A stretch of DNA of 7,144 nucleotides from the NCBI GenBank assembly GCA_019247255.1, contig JAFAPJ010000590.1, forward strand, positions 1-7,144, written 5' to 3'. Shown here in pieces: positions 1 to 4,685 of the stretch. The notes beneath the pieces are model-generated. The model did not search any database. It was given only the letters and a program-made list of their open reading frames with translations, and had not been told where the DNA came from. The DNA is from Methylobacteriaceae bacterium (GTDB taxonomy: Bacteria > Pseudomonadota > Alphaproteobacteria > Rhizobiales > Beijerinckiaceae). Position 1 is the first letter of the stretch. Every line of letters begins with the position of its first letter. The position numbers and the translations under genes are program-made.

Positions 1-687
1 CAGCGTCGCGAGCCGGTAGGCCGCGAAGCCGAAGGGGTCGAGCAGCGCGGCCGCAAGGTCCGGCCGGCTGGTCGCCGGACCGCCAGACCCGAGCCCGTAG
101 AGGACGAGTAGCGCGACGGCCCCGAGATAAGGCGCGAGCGCCGCCCCGGTCGTACGCGCGAGCGCGAAGAAGATCGCAGCTGCGAGGCAGAGGTTCGGCA
201 GCGCGAACACGCAGGTCCCGTAGACGAGGGCGGCCGGCGCCGGCGCGGCAAGCCCGCCGGCCCAGGGCAGCAGGGGCGCGACCGCGACCGCTGCCGGCAC
301 GCTGAGATAGGCGAGAAGAGTGGCCGCGAGACTGCCGCCGAGCCGCCCGAGATTCAGCTCGCCCGCGGGGGCCGGCGTCGCGACGACGAGCGGGGCGAAG
401 CCCGTGCGCCGGTCGCGCGAGGCCGATTCGGTCGCGAACGCCGCGGACGTGAAAAGGTGAAAGAGGCTCCACACGAGGTGAAGGTAGAGCACGGCCTCGA
501 CGCTGGTGCGCGCAGCTCCCCGCAGCGGCCCGACCTCGATGCGCTGGATCGTCAGCGAGGCGACGAGCATCAGGGCCGAGATCGCGAGGACGATCGCGAA
601 GACGGGAGAGCCGAGCTGCAGCCTCAGCTCGAAGGCCGCCTCGGTCGAGGCCAGCGACCGTCGAGCGCCCGTCCGGATCTCAGCCAT
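1..687 (-). CDS. ABC-2 type transporter permease, 3' end cut by window edge (possible N-terminal part of a permease/M1-aminopeptidase fusion)
   Basis: The reading frame is open from the ATG at 685-687 to the left edge, giving 229 residues with no stop. It begins MAEIRTGAR, followed by a cytoplasmic stretch with an FELRLQL segment (about residues 19-25). Hydrophobic segments lie at about residues 29-47, 64-86, 118-137, 152-174 and 182-199, as in ABC-2 export permeases. Between the second and third is a polar stretch with SRDRRTGFAPLVVATP, and near the edge is LLDPFGFAAY. This pattern (RD..GF....TP, GR..G, LPN, FFALA, then DPFG) resembles the first part of large ABC-2 permeases that carry a C-terminal M1-type metallopeptidase domain. 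That domain, if present, lies outside the window. The start overlaps the ATPase stop by 8 nt (ATGGCTGA), so the two genes are translationally coupled and form one exporter. Substrate unknown. Confidence 0.85.
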   Translation of the reverse strand, partial: MAEIRTGARRSLASTEAAFELRLQLGSPVFAIVLAISALMLVASLTIQRIEVGPLRGAARTSVEAVLYLHLVWSLFHLFTSAAFATESASRDRRTGFAPLVVATPAPAGELNLGRLGGSLAATLLAYLSVPAAVAVAPLLPWAGGLAAPAPAALVYGTCVFALPNLCLAAAIFFALARTTGAALAPYLGAVALLVLYGLGSGGPATSRPDLAAALLDPFGFAAYRLATL

Positions 688-1552
688 GGCGGCTCGCGGC
701 GACGGCCGCCAGATAGGCATCCTCGAGCGTCGCGACGGCCGGCTCGAATCCGGGCGGCGCCGTCTCGGCCCGGACCCGGACGACCGCGCGCCCGGCCGCC
801 AACCGAACGGAGATGACGTCCGAGCGGTCCGCCTCCCTTGCCGCCGCGGCCCGGTCGAGCACGCGGCGCCAGACCCGGCCGTCGAGCCTCCCCACGAGCG
901 CCTCCGGCACGCCGTCGAGCTCGATGCGTCCGGACACGATTACGACGACCCGCGACGCGATCGCGGCGGCTTCCTCCACGAGATGCGTCGACAGGATCAC
1001 GACCGCGCGCTCGCTCGCCTCCGCCACGAGGTCCAGCAGGCGGTTGCGCTCCTCGGGATCGAGCCCTGCGCTCGGCTCGTCGAGAAGCAGGAGGTCGGGA
1101 TCGGCGATCAGCGCCTGGGCGAGACCGAAGCGGCGCCGCATGCCGCCCGACAAAGCCGCGAGCGCCCGGTCGCGCGCCTCCCACAGGTTGACCCGGGCCA
1201 GCATGGCGTCGACCGCCTCGCGCCGCTCGGCCCCTCGCGCGAAGCCCTTCAAGGCGGCCAGGTGGTCGAGCATGCGCCGAAGCGGCACGCCCGGGTACAC
1301 GCCGAACTCCTGGGGCAGGTAGCCGAGCCGACGCCGGATCCGGTCCGGCTCGGCGAGGGCGTCGATGCCGGCGAAGCGCACCTCGCCGGCGGTCGGCGCC
1401 TGGAGAGTCGCGAGGATGCGCATGAGGGTCGACTTGCCGGCCCCGTTCGGGCCGAGAAGCCCGAGGATCCCGGGTTCGGCCTCAAGCGTCAGCCCGTCGA
1501 GCGCGACCGTGTCGTCCGGATAGCGGTGGGTCAGGTCGCGCAGAACAAGCAT
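680..1552 (-). CDS. ABC transporter ATP-binding protein (ABC-2 exporter type)
   Basis: This is a 290-residue nucleotide-binding subunit that powers the membrane permease encoded immediately downstream. All ATPase motifs are intact: Walker A GPNGAGKST (residues 34-42), Q-loop in YLPQEFG (Q81), signature LSGGM (134-138), Walker B LLLLDEP (154-160) followed by the D-loop SAGLD, and the switch histidine in STHLVEE (H190). A tail of about 70 residues follows the catalytic core, as in DrrA/NatA-like export ATPases. The ATG at 1550-1552 gives the usual start (MLVLRDLTHRYPDD), although its ribosome binding site is weak. The gene lies 57 bp after the XRE regulator on the same strand and overlaps the permease by 8 nt. 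Export is inferred from the subunit type; the cargo cannot be read from the sequence. Confidence 0.95.
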   Translation of the reverse strand: MLVLRDLTHRYPDDTVALDGLTLEAEPGILGLLGPNGAGKSTLMRILATLQAPTAGEVRFAGIDALAEPDRIRRRLGYLPQEFGVYPGVPLRRMLDHLAALKGFARGAERREAVDAMLARVNLWEARDRALAALSGGMRRRFGLAQALIADPDLLLLDEPSAGLDPEERNRLLDLVAEASERAVVILSTHLVEEAAAIASRVVVIVSGRIELDGVPEALVGRLDGRVWRRVLDRAAAAREADRSDVISVRLAAGRAVVRVRAETAPPGFEPAVATLEDAYLAAVAASRHG

Positions 1553-1609
1553 GCGACCCGGGCTAAGGAGCCGGTACGCCGGCGTCCACGCGCCGCCTCG
1601 CCGCGCGAC

Positions 1610-1978
1610 CTACTTGGCGGGAGCGAGGCTCTCGACGAGCTTGACGACGCGGCGGCGGATTTCCGCGTCCTCGATCCGCTCGAAGGCCCGCACGAGCGCG
1701 AGGCTCTGCGCGGTCCAGCCGATCCGCGGTCCCTCGCTCGCGTCGCGCTGGCCGTCCTCGCCCTCATAGAAGTAACTTACGGACACGCCGAGCGCCCTGG
1801 CGATCTGCTGAAGGCGGCTCGCAGAGACCCGGTCGCGTCCCTTCTCGTATTTCTGCACCTGCTGAAAGGTGACCCCGATATCGGCGCCAAGCCGTTCCTG
1901 GCTCATCCCGACTTCGGTGCGGCGCATCCGCATGCGTACACCGACTGCGCGATCGATATCTGTCGCACCTCTCGCCAT
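1610..1978 (-). CDS. XRE-family HTH transcriptional regulator, PraR-like
   Basis: This is a 122-residue DNA-binding protein with one Cro/C1-type helix-turn-helix. The HTH spans about residues 12-68: VGVRMRMRRTEVGMSQERLGADIG, then VTFQQVQKYEKGRDRVSASRLQQIARALGV. The FQQVQKYEKG recognition region is the hallmark of the widespread rhizobial group that includes PraR, a repressor of quorum-sensing and attachment genes in Rhizobium leguminosarum. A short acidic linker follows (YEGEDGQRDASEG), then a conserved-looking C-terminal helix (ALVRAFERIEDAEIRRRVVKLVESLA, about 94-119). The ATG at 1976-1978 has a GGAG 9 nt upstream. It lies 108 bp behind the luxI-associated small gene and 57 bp before the ABC ATPase, on the same strand. 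Calling it PraR-like rests on motif resemblance remembered from the family; orthology is not proven. Other rhizobial XRE regulators of this type are not involved in quorum sensing. Confidence 0.92.
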   Translation of the reverse strand: MARGATDIDRAVGVRMRMRRTEVGMSQERLGADIGVTFQQVQKYEKGRDRVSASRLQQIARALGVSVSYFYEGEDGQRDASEGPRIGWTAQSLALVRAFERIEDAEIRRRVVKLVESLAPAK

Positions 1979-2086
1979 TCACGCGCTCTCCCTGAGGTCG
2001 TGGTCAGGCGTACGCTCATCAACCGTGGCCGACAACGCCGTTTTGTGAAATTTTGATGTCGACGCGCGAATTGCGGGCACAATCTT
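1979..2086 (-). promoter_or_regulatory. AT-rich leader upstream of the XRE regulator, with a candidate operator
   Basis: The 108 bp between the small gene and the XRE regulator contain one of the most A/T-rich patches in the window (about 2041-2055 and 2080-2090). At 2032-2046 is a dyad, ACAA-N7-TTGT, about 54 bp before the start codon. Overlapping it is AACG-C-CGTT (2034-2042). XRE repressors commonly autoregulate through such dyads, so this could be the promoter/operator of the XRE gene. I see no convincing sigma-70 -35/-10 pair and no terminator for the upstream operon, so read-through from luxI is also possible. Confidence 0.3.
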
Positions 2087-2296
2087 TCAATGGCGTGAGG
2101 CCGCCCGATAGCTCGCACCGGTGGCGGGCTTGGCCACGGCCGGCTCCCCGGTCGCGAGCTGCAGGAGCGCCATCTCGATCAGCTGCACGATCACGTCGTC
2201 ACCCATCGAGCTTGCGAGGCAGCGCGCCTCCAGAAGGTGTTCGGCCAAGGCGTCCGCTCCGCCCTCGCCGGAGCTCATGGCAGGAGGCGGCATCAT
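2087..2296 (-). CDS. Small protein coupled to the AHL synthase; candidate CinS-like anti-repressor
   Basis: This 69-residue protein begins with tandem ATGs (2294-2296 and 2291-2293); a third in-frame Met is at residue 7. The first ATG overlaps the luxI TGA in an ATGA junction, and an AGAGGA ribosome binding site lies 7 nt upstream inside luxI, so translation is probably coupled to the synthase. After a proline-rich start, the core (about residues 13-49: GADALAEHLLEARCLASSMGDD, then VIVQLIEMALLQLATG) reads as two amphipathic helices. The tail is Ala/Lys/Ser-rich and probably flexible. There is no signal peptide and no known enzyme motif. In R. leguminosarum the small protein CinS is co-expressed with the synthase CinI and antagonises the XRE repressor PraR. 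Size, position and the PraR-like neighbour suggest the same role here. I cannot confirm homology by alignment. Confidence 0.72.
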   Translation of the reverse strand: MMPPPAMSSGEGGADALAEHLLEARCLASSMGDDVIVQLIEMALLQLATGEPAVAKPATGASYRAASRH

Positions 2297-2931
2297 GCGG
2301 CGGTCCTCTCGGACCCGGACGGCGCAAGTCCCGTCGTCACCAAGGGCACGGGCTCGATGTCGTAGTAGACGAGAAGATCCATCAGCACCTCCTCGCTCAC
2401 GGCGGTCGACACGGCCATGAGCTGCATGCCCTCGTGCTCCGTCGGCAGTCCGAGGGGGCGCGGCCGCAACCCGCTGCGCATCAGGAGCGGAACGTAGGTC
2501 GCCCAGGTGACGAGCTGGATGGCGCGTCCGCCGCGCGCCAAGGTGTGCGCCCACACGCTCCAGTGCAGGTAGCCCGAGACCTTGTTCGGATGCTCCGTCC
2601 GCCGTTCGGGCACGACGTAGAGCCGCGTGCCCTCGTAGACGTCGGCCGCCCGCTCGAAGCCGCGGGTCGCGAGATGGGGAAACACCTCGCTCATCAGCGT
2701 CGGCGCGAGCGAGCAATGGAGGCGGATGCCGCCCGCCAGCCGGCCCTGCTCCACCGCCAGGAAGTAGGTCGCGCCCTCCGTGTCGAACTGGTCGCGTTCG
2801 CGGCCGTCGATGCTCCTCAGAGCCGACCACCGCATCTCGCGCACGAATATCTCGGCGCGCCGCCGGAAGTTTATATCCAGCAACTCTGTATATAGATGCC
2901 TATTCTCGCGGTCGATGACATGAATTTCCAT
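2293..2931 (-). CDS. LuxI-type acyl-homoserine-lactone synthase
   Basis: This 212-residue enzyme makes an AHL signal from S-adenosylmethionine and an acyl carrier (acyl-ACP or acyl-CoA). All invariant family residues are at their normal spacing: R25, F29 and W35 in the N-terminal RRAEIFVREMRW block, D47 and D50 in RDQFD, R70, and E100 and R103 in YEGTRLYV. The length matches the family. The ATG at 2929-2931 is chosen because GAGG lies a few bases upstream and MEIHVID is the usual kind of start; a GTG at 2965-2967 would add 12 atypical residues. The first 20 codons are unusually A/T-rich, with AGG, CTA and ATA. The gene lies 180 bp after luxR and overlaps the small downstream gene. Acyl-chain length and 3-oxo state cannot be predicted from what I see. 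Confidence 0.96.
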   Translation of the reverse strand: MEIHVIDRENRHLYTELLDINFRRRAEIFVREMRWSALRSIDGRERDQFDTEGATYFLAVEQGRLAGGIRLHCSLAPTLMSEVFPHLATRGFERAADVYEGTRLYVVPERRTEHPNKVSGYLHWSVWAHTLARGGRAIQLVTWATYVPLLMRSGLRPRPLGLPTEHEGMQLMAVSTAVSEEVLMDLLVYYDIEPVPLVTTGLAPSGSERTAA

Positions 2932-2984
2932 GACGCCCCTCGCCCCATGACGAGCAAAGAACACCACAGAACAGGCGCGGCGAC

Positions 2985-3004
2985 GATTAGGGAAAACCCT
3001 TAGT
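2985..3004 (-). promoter_or_regulatory. Candidate lux-type operator, 20-bp imperfect dyad
   Basis: The core AGGG-AAAA-CCCT (2989-3000) is a perfect 12-bp inverted repeat apart from its A4 centre. Two further flanking bases partly agree, giving an element of about 20 bp, the usual size of a LuxR-family site. It lies 53 bp before the luxI ATG. It does not match the classical CTGTA-type lux box, so binding by the adjacent LuxR is inference from position and symmetry. Confidence 0.35.
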
Positions 3005-3021
3005 CTGAGATCTCCGTGCAG
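3005..3021 (-). promoter_or_regulatory. Alternative lux-box candidate, CTGCA...CTCAG dyad
   Basis: On the minus strand this reads CTGCACGGAGATCTCAG. It has CTG/CAG ends and a CTGCA half-site like that of classical lux boxes, and contains a perfect 8-bp palindrome GAGATCTC (3007-3014). The second half is degenerate and the spacing is one base off the classical layout. Its distance to a possible -10 near 2984-2989 fits a LuxR-activated promoter overlapping the -35. Confidence 0.3.
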
Positions 3022-3111
3022 TCGTCGCCAAGTCGATCAGGGTAGCCCGGTCGAGCACGGGCAAGTCGAGGGGCCATGTAAGGGCCTCGCTCGCCCCGGC
3101 GGCGACGGGCG

Positions 3112-3846
3112 CTAGAGCCTGATCTGGCGCGTCTGGAGCGCGACGACGGTCGTGTGGGTCGTGTTGCGCGTGCGCAGCTTGAGCCGCGCGTTGCGCAGAT
3201 GCGCCTCCACCGTCTTCTCGGCGATCCCCAGGATGTCCGCTACCTCGGCCTGCGAGCGGCCGATCGCGACCCAGCGCAGGACCTCGCGCTCGCGCTCGCT
3301 CAGCTCGGCCCGAGGTCGCTCCGCCTGGAACAGGCGCTCCGCCGTCCCGTAGGCCCAGAGGCTGACGAGATGGAGTGCGCGCCGGATCTCGGGGTCGGGG
3401 TCGAGGCGAGCGCCAGCCAGCGAGATGCAGCCCTCGAAGCCGCTCGGGTCGAAGATCGGGATCGAGTAGCCGTCGACGAGCCCGAACTCGGCCGCCTCGT
3501 TCATGATTCGGAACGCGGTCGGCTGCTCGCGCCGGTCCACCGGGGTGTCGGCCCATGCGAAAGGCTCGAGCGAGCTGAGAAGCCGGGCCATGACCGGATC
3601 GTGCCGCACGTAGCGGCTCTTGTCGTAATGGCGCAGCCATTCCTGCGGCCACTGATCCACGAGATGCAGCGGCTGCATCTTGTCCTGCCCGGGAGGCGGC
3701 AGGCGCGACATGGCGTAGTGCTCGACGCCGCAGCGGCCGAAATGCTTGCCGAGCGCAGCGGAGAGCTCAGTCAGACTGCGAACCTGGTCGAAGCTGCTGA
3801 CGAGGTCGAAGCTGTCGTCGACGAAGGACTTGACCTCGGGGTTCAG
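3112..3846 (-). CDS. LuxR-type AHL-responsive transcriptional regulator (probable CTG start)
   Basis: With the CTG at 3844-3846 as start this is 244 residues, the usual LuxR length. It has an N-terminal AHL-binding domain and a C-terminal GerE-type HTH. The pocket residues fall at exact TraR spacing: W70, Y74, D83, W98 and G126 (TraR W57, Y61, D70, W85, G113). The HTH (about 180-225, LSEREREVLRWVAIGRS, then AEVADILGIAEKTVEAHLRNA) keeps E186, L190 and G196. The first ATG (3709-3711) gives only 199 residues and removes the first helices and first strand (FVDDSFDLVSSFD, then LGKHFGRCGVEHYA). The frame is open up to a TGA at 3895-3897 with no ATG, GTG or TTG before 3711, but the CTG has a GGAG 6 nt upstream. 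It lies upstream of luxI on the same strand and divergent from the LysE exporter. Confidence 0.9.
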   Translation of the reverse strand: MNPEVKSFVDDSFDLVSSFDQVRSLTELSAALGKHFGRCGVEHYAMSRLPPPGQDKMQPLHLVDQWPQEWLRHYDKSRYVRHDPVMARLLSSLEPFAWADTPVDRREQPTAFRIMNEAAEFGLVDGYSIPIFDPSGFEGCISLAGARLDPDPEIRRALHLVSLWAYGTAERLFQAERPRAELSEREREVLRWVAIGRSQAEVADILGIAEKTVEAHLRNARLKLRTRNTTHTTVVALQTRQIRL

Positions 3847-3936
3847 GCGAAGCTCCGCGCGTTGGCTCGTGACCTTGCCCGCTCGACGACCGACTCACAA
3901 GGCCGAGCCCGCGATCATCGCCGCGAAGGAGGCCAC

Positions 3937-3962
3937 GCGCGCCCTCCGTTCGGAGGACGCGC
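3937..3962. repeat. 26-bp inverted repeat at the centre of the luxR/lysE divergent region
   Basis: The arms pair 11 of 12 bases around a TT centre: GCGCG, one C/A mismatch, CCTCCG, TT, CGGAGG, then CGCGC. The centre at 3949.5 is within about 1 bp of the midpoint between the luxR CTG and the lysE ATG. It could be a shared operator or form a strong hairpin in either transcript. There is no T-run, so a terminator is unlikely. Confidence 0.6.
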
Positions 3963-4007
3963 CCGAGGGATCGGACGAGCTATTGGCGAGCCGGTCGGAT
4001 CCAGGAG

Positions 4008-4019
4008 ACATCGCGATGT
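4008..4019. promoter_or_regulatory. 12-bp perfect palindrome ahead of the LysE exporter
   Basis: ACATCGCGATGT is perfectly self-complementary and ends 31 bp before the LysE start codon, where an operator overlapping a promoter or leader would lie. Which regulator binds is unknown. Short GC-rich palindromes also occur by chance, so the function is a guess. Confidence 0.35.
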
Positions 4020-4050
4020 GCCCATCGCTCCGCGGCCAGGATGCAGCGAT

Positions 4051-4662
4051 ATGACGGACGCGATCCTCGCGGGCGCGCTCGTCGGGCTCTCGGTCGCGAT
4101 GCCGGTCGGCCCCCTGGCGATGCTGTTGATCGAGCGCACCTTGACGCGGGGCTTCGCCGCGGGGCTCGCGACAGGCTTCGCGGCGTCCTCGGTCCATGCG
4201 GTATACGGGACGCTGGCGACCGTGTGGAGCCAGGCGGCCAGCGCGGCGCTCGCCGGCCATCTCGGGACGTTCTCCCTCGTCTCGGCGCTCGTGCTGGCGG
4301 TGATGGCGGCGCGTTGCCTGTCGCGCGAGCCGGCGGCCGCGGGCAAGCCGCCGGCAGGCACGGGAACGCTCGTCGGCGCCTATGGCAGCTCGCTCGTAAT
4401 CGGTTTCGGCAACCCGACCACCCTCGTCCTCTTCGCAGCGGCGTTGCCCGCCCTCGGGGCGCTCGGCTCGCGACAGCCCCACGAGGTCGTGCTCGGGATC
4501 GTCCTCGGCTCGGTCGGCTGGTGGTTCGTTCTGAGCGCGCTGGTGGCACAGGCACGCTCGGCGCTTCCGCCGGCTATGGTCCGGCACCTGTCCCGGGTCG
4601 TCGGGCTCCTGCTTCTCGCGCTCGCCCTCAGGGCCGGCTTCGGGGCGCTCGGCTTGCCCTGA
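4051..4662 (+). CDS. LysE/RhtB-family exporter
   Basis: This is a 203-residue inner-membrane protein of the LysE superfamily, whose members export amino acids and related small molecules. About six hydrophobic segments are visible (roughly residues 4-27, 36-58, 70-89, 107-133, 145-167 and 182-200). The family N-terminal motif VAMPVGPLAMLLIERTLTRGF (residues 15-35, GP at 20-21) and the central GFGNPTTLVLF (118-128, with its NP pair) are both clear. The ATG at 4051-4053 has AGGA 9 nt upstream; the frame continues open far upstream, but that part is antisense to luxR and not protein-like. It is divergent from luxR and convergent with the sulfite-oxidase-like gene. RhtB, a family member, confers resistance to homoserine and homoserine lactone, so a link to AHL chemistry is possible but unproven. 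Confidence 0.92.
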   Translation: MTDAILAGALVGLSVAMPVGPLAMLLIERTLTRGFAAGLATGFAASSVHAVYGTLATVWSQAASAALAGHLGTFSLVSALVLAVMAARCLSREPAAAGKPPAGTGTLVGAYGSSLVIGFGNPTTLVLFAAALPALGALGSRQPHEVVLGIVLGSVGWWFVLSALVAQARSALPPAMVRHLSRVVGLLLLALALRAGFGALGLP

Positions 4663-4676
4663 AGGCAGGCGCCCCG
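4641..4676. terminator. Hairpin between convergent genes, possible bidirectional terminator
   Basis: CGGGGCG (4641-4647) pairs with CGCCCCG (4670-4676). An inner stem CTTGCC/GGCAGG (4653-4658 with 4664-4669, one G-T pair) closes a 5-nt loop, and a 5-nt bulge lies on the left arm. It spans the lysE stop codon and the 23-bp gap to the convergent oxidoreductase stop. The stem is strong but has no T-run on either side, so termination is inferred. Confidence 0.4.
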
Positions 4677-4685
4677 TCCCGTCGC

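Larger units (their letters stand above)
2932..3111 (-). promoter_or_regulatory. luxR-luxI intergenic region containing the probable luxI promoter
   Basis: These 180 bp separate the luxR stop from the luxI start and contain no gene. The middle part (about 2981-3015) is more A/T-rich than its surroundings and holds two adjoining dyads described separately. On the minus strand a TAAT-containing segment near 2984-2989 lies about 20 bp downstream of the 3005-3021 dyad, which fits a -10 element with a LuxR site over the -35. A 6-bp stem with one G-T pair (about 3071-3089) follows luxR but has no T-run, so I do not call a terminator. Confidence 0.45.
3847..4050. promoter_or_regulatory. Divergent luxR/lysE intergenic region
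   Basis: About 204 bp separate the luxR start from the LysE-family start and must carry promoters for both. It remains G+C-rich and I see no clear sigma-70 hexamers. It holds a 26-bp inverted repeat near its midpoint (3937-3962) and a 12-bp perfect palindrome (4008-4019). Open frames crossing it in other registers look like G+C-driven shadows. Confidence 0.5.

Noticed and set aside
1610..1978. XRE protein as the antitoxin of a toxin-antitoxin pair
   Set aside because: The neighbouring small protein has no toxin-like motif and is coupled to luxI, and the HTH type is that of free-standing rhizobial regulators.
506..2056. Long plus-strand open frame (516 codons) opposite the ABC ATPase and XRE regulator
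   Set aside because: It is antisense to genes with complete motifs and rich in Arg, Pro, Ala and His, as expected of a shadow frame in 70% G+C DNA. No domain is visible.
2296..2830. Upstream extension of the small gene's frame through luxI
   Set aside because: The frame is open for 178 more codons, but that part is a shadow of luxI; only the part from 2296 down looks protein-like and has its own ribosome binding site.
2053..2895. Plus-strand open frame opposite luxI
   Set aside because: LuxI on the other strand has every conserved residue; this frame is an Arg/His/Pro-rich shadow.
2932..2967. GTG at 2965-2967 as an upstream start for luxI
   Set aside because: It adds 12 residues unlike the family, while the ATG at 2929-2931 has a close GAGG and gives the usual length.
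3071..3089. Hairpin after luxR as a terminator
   Set aside because: It has only about 6 bp including a G-T pair and no T-run, so luxR-luxI read-through cannot be excluded.
3154..4050. Extension of the LysE frame far upstream on the plus strand
   Set aside because: The extra residues are antisense to luxR and not membrane-like. The LysE family start fits the ATG at 4051 with its own ribosome binding site.
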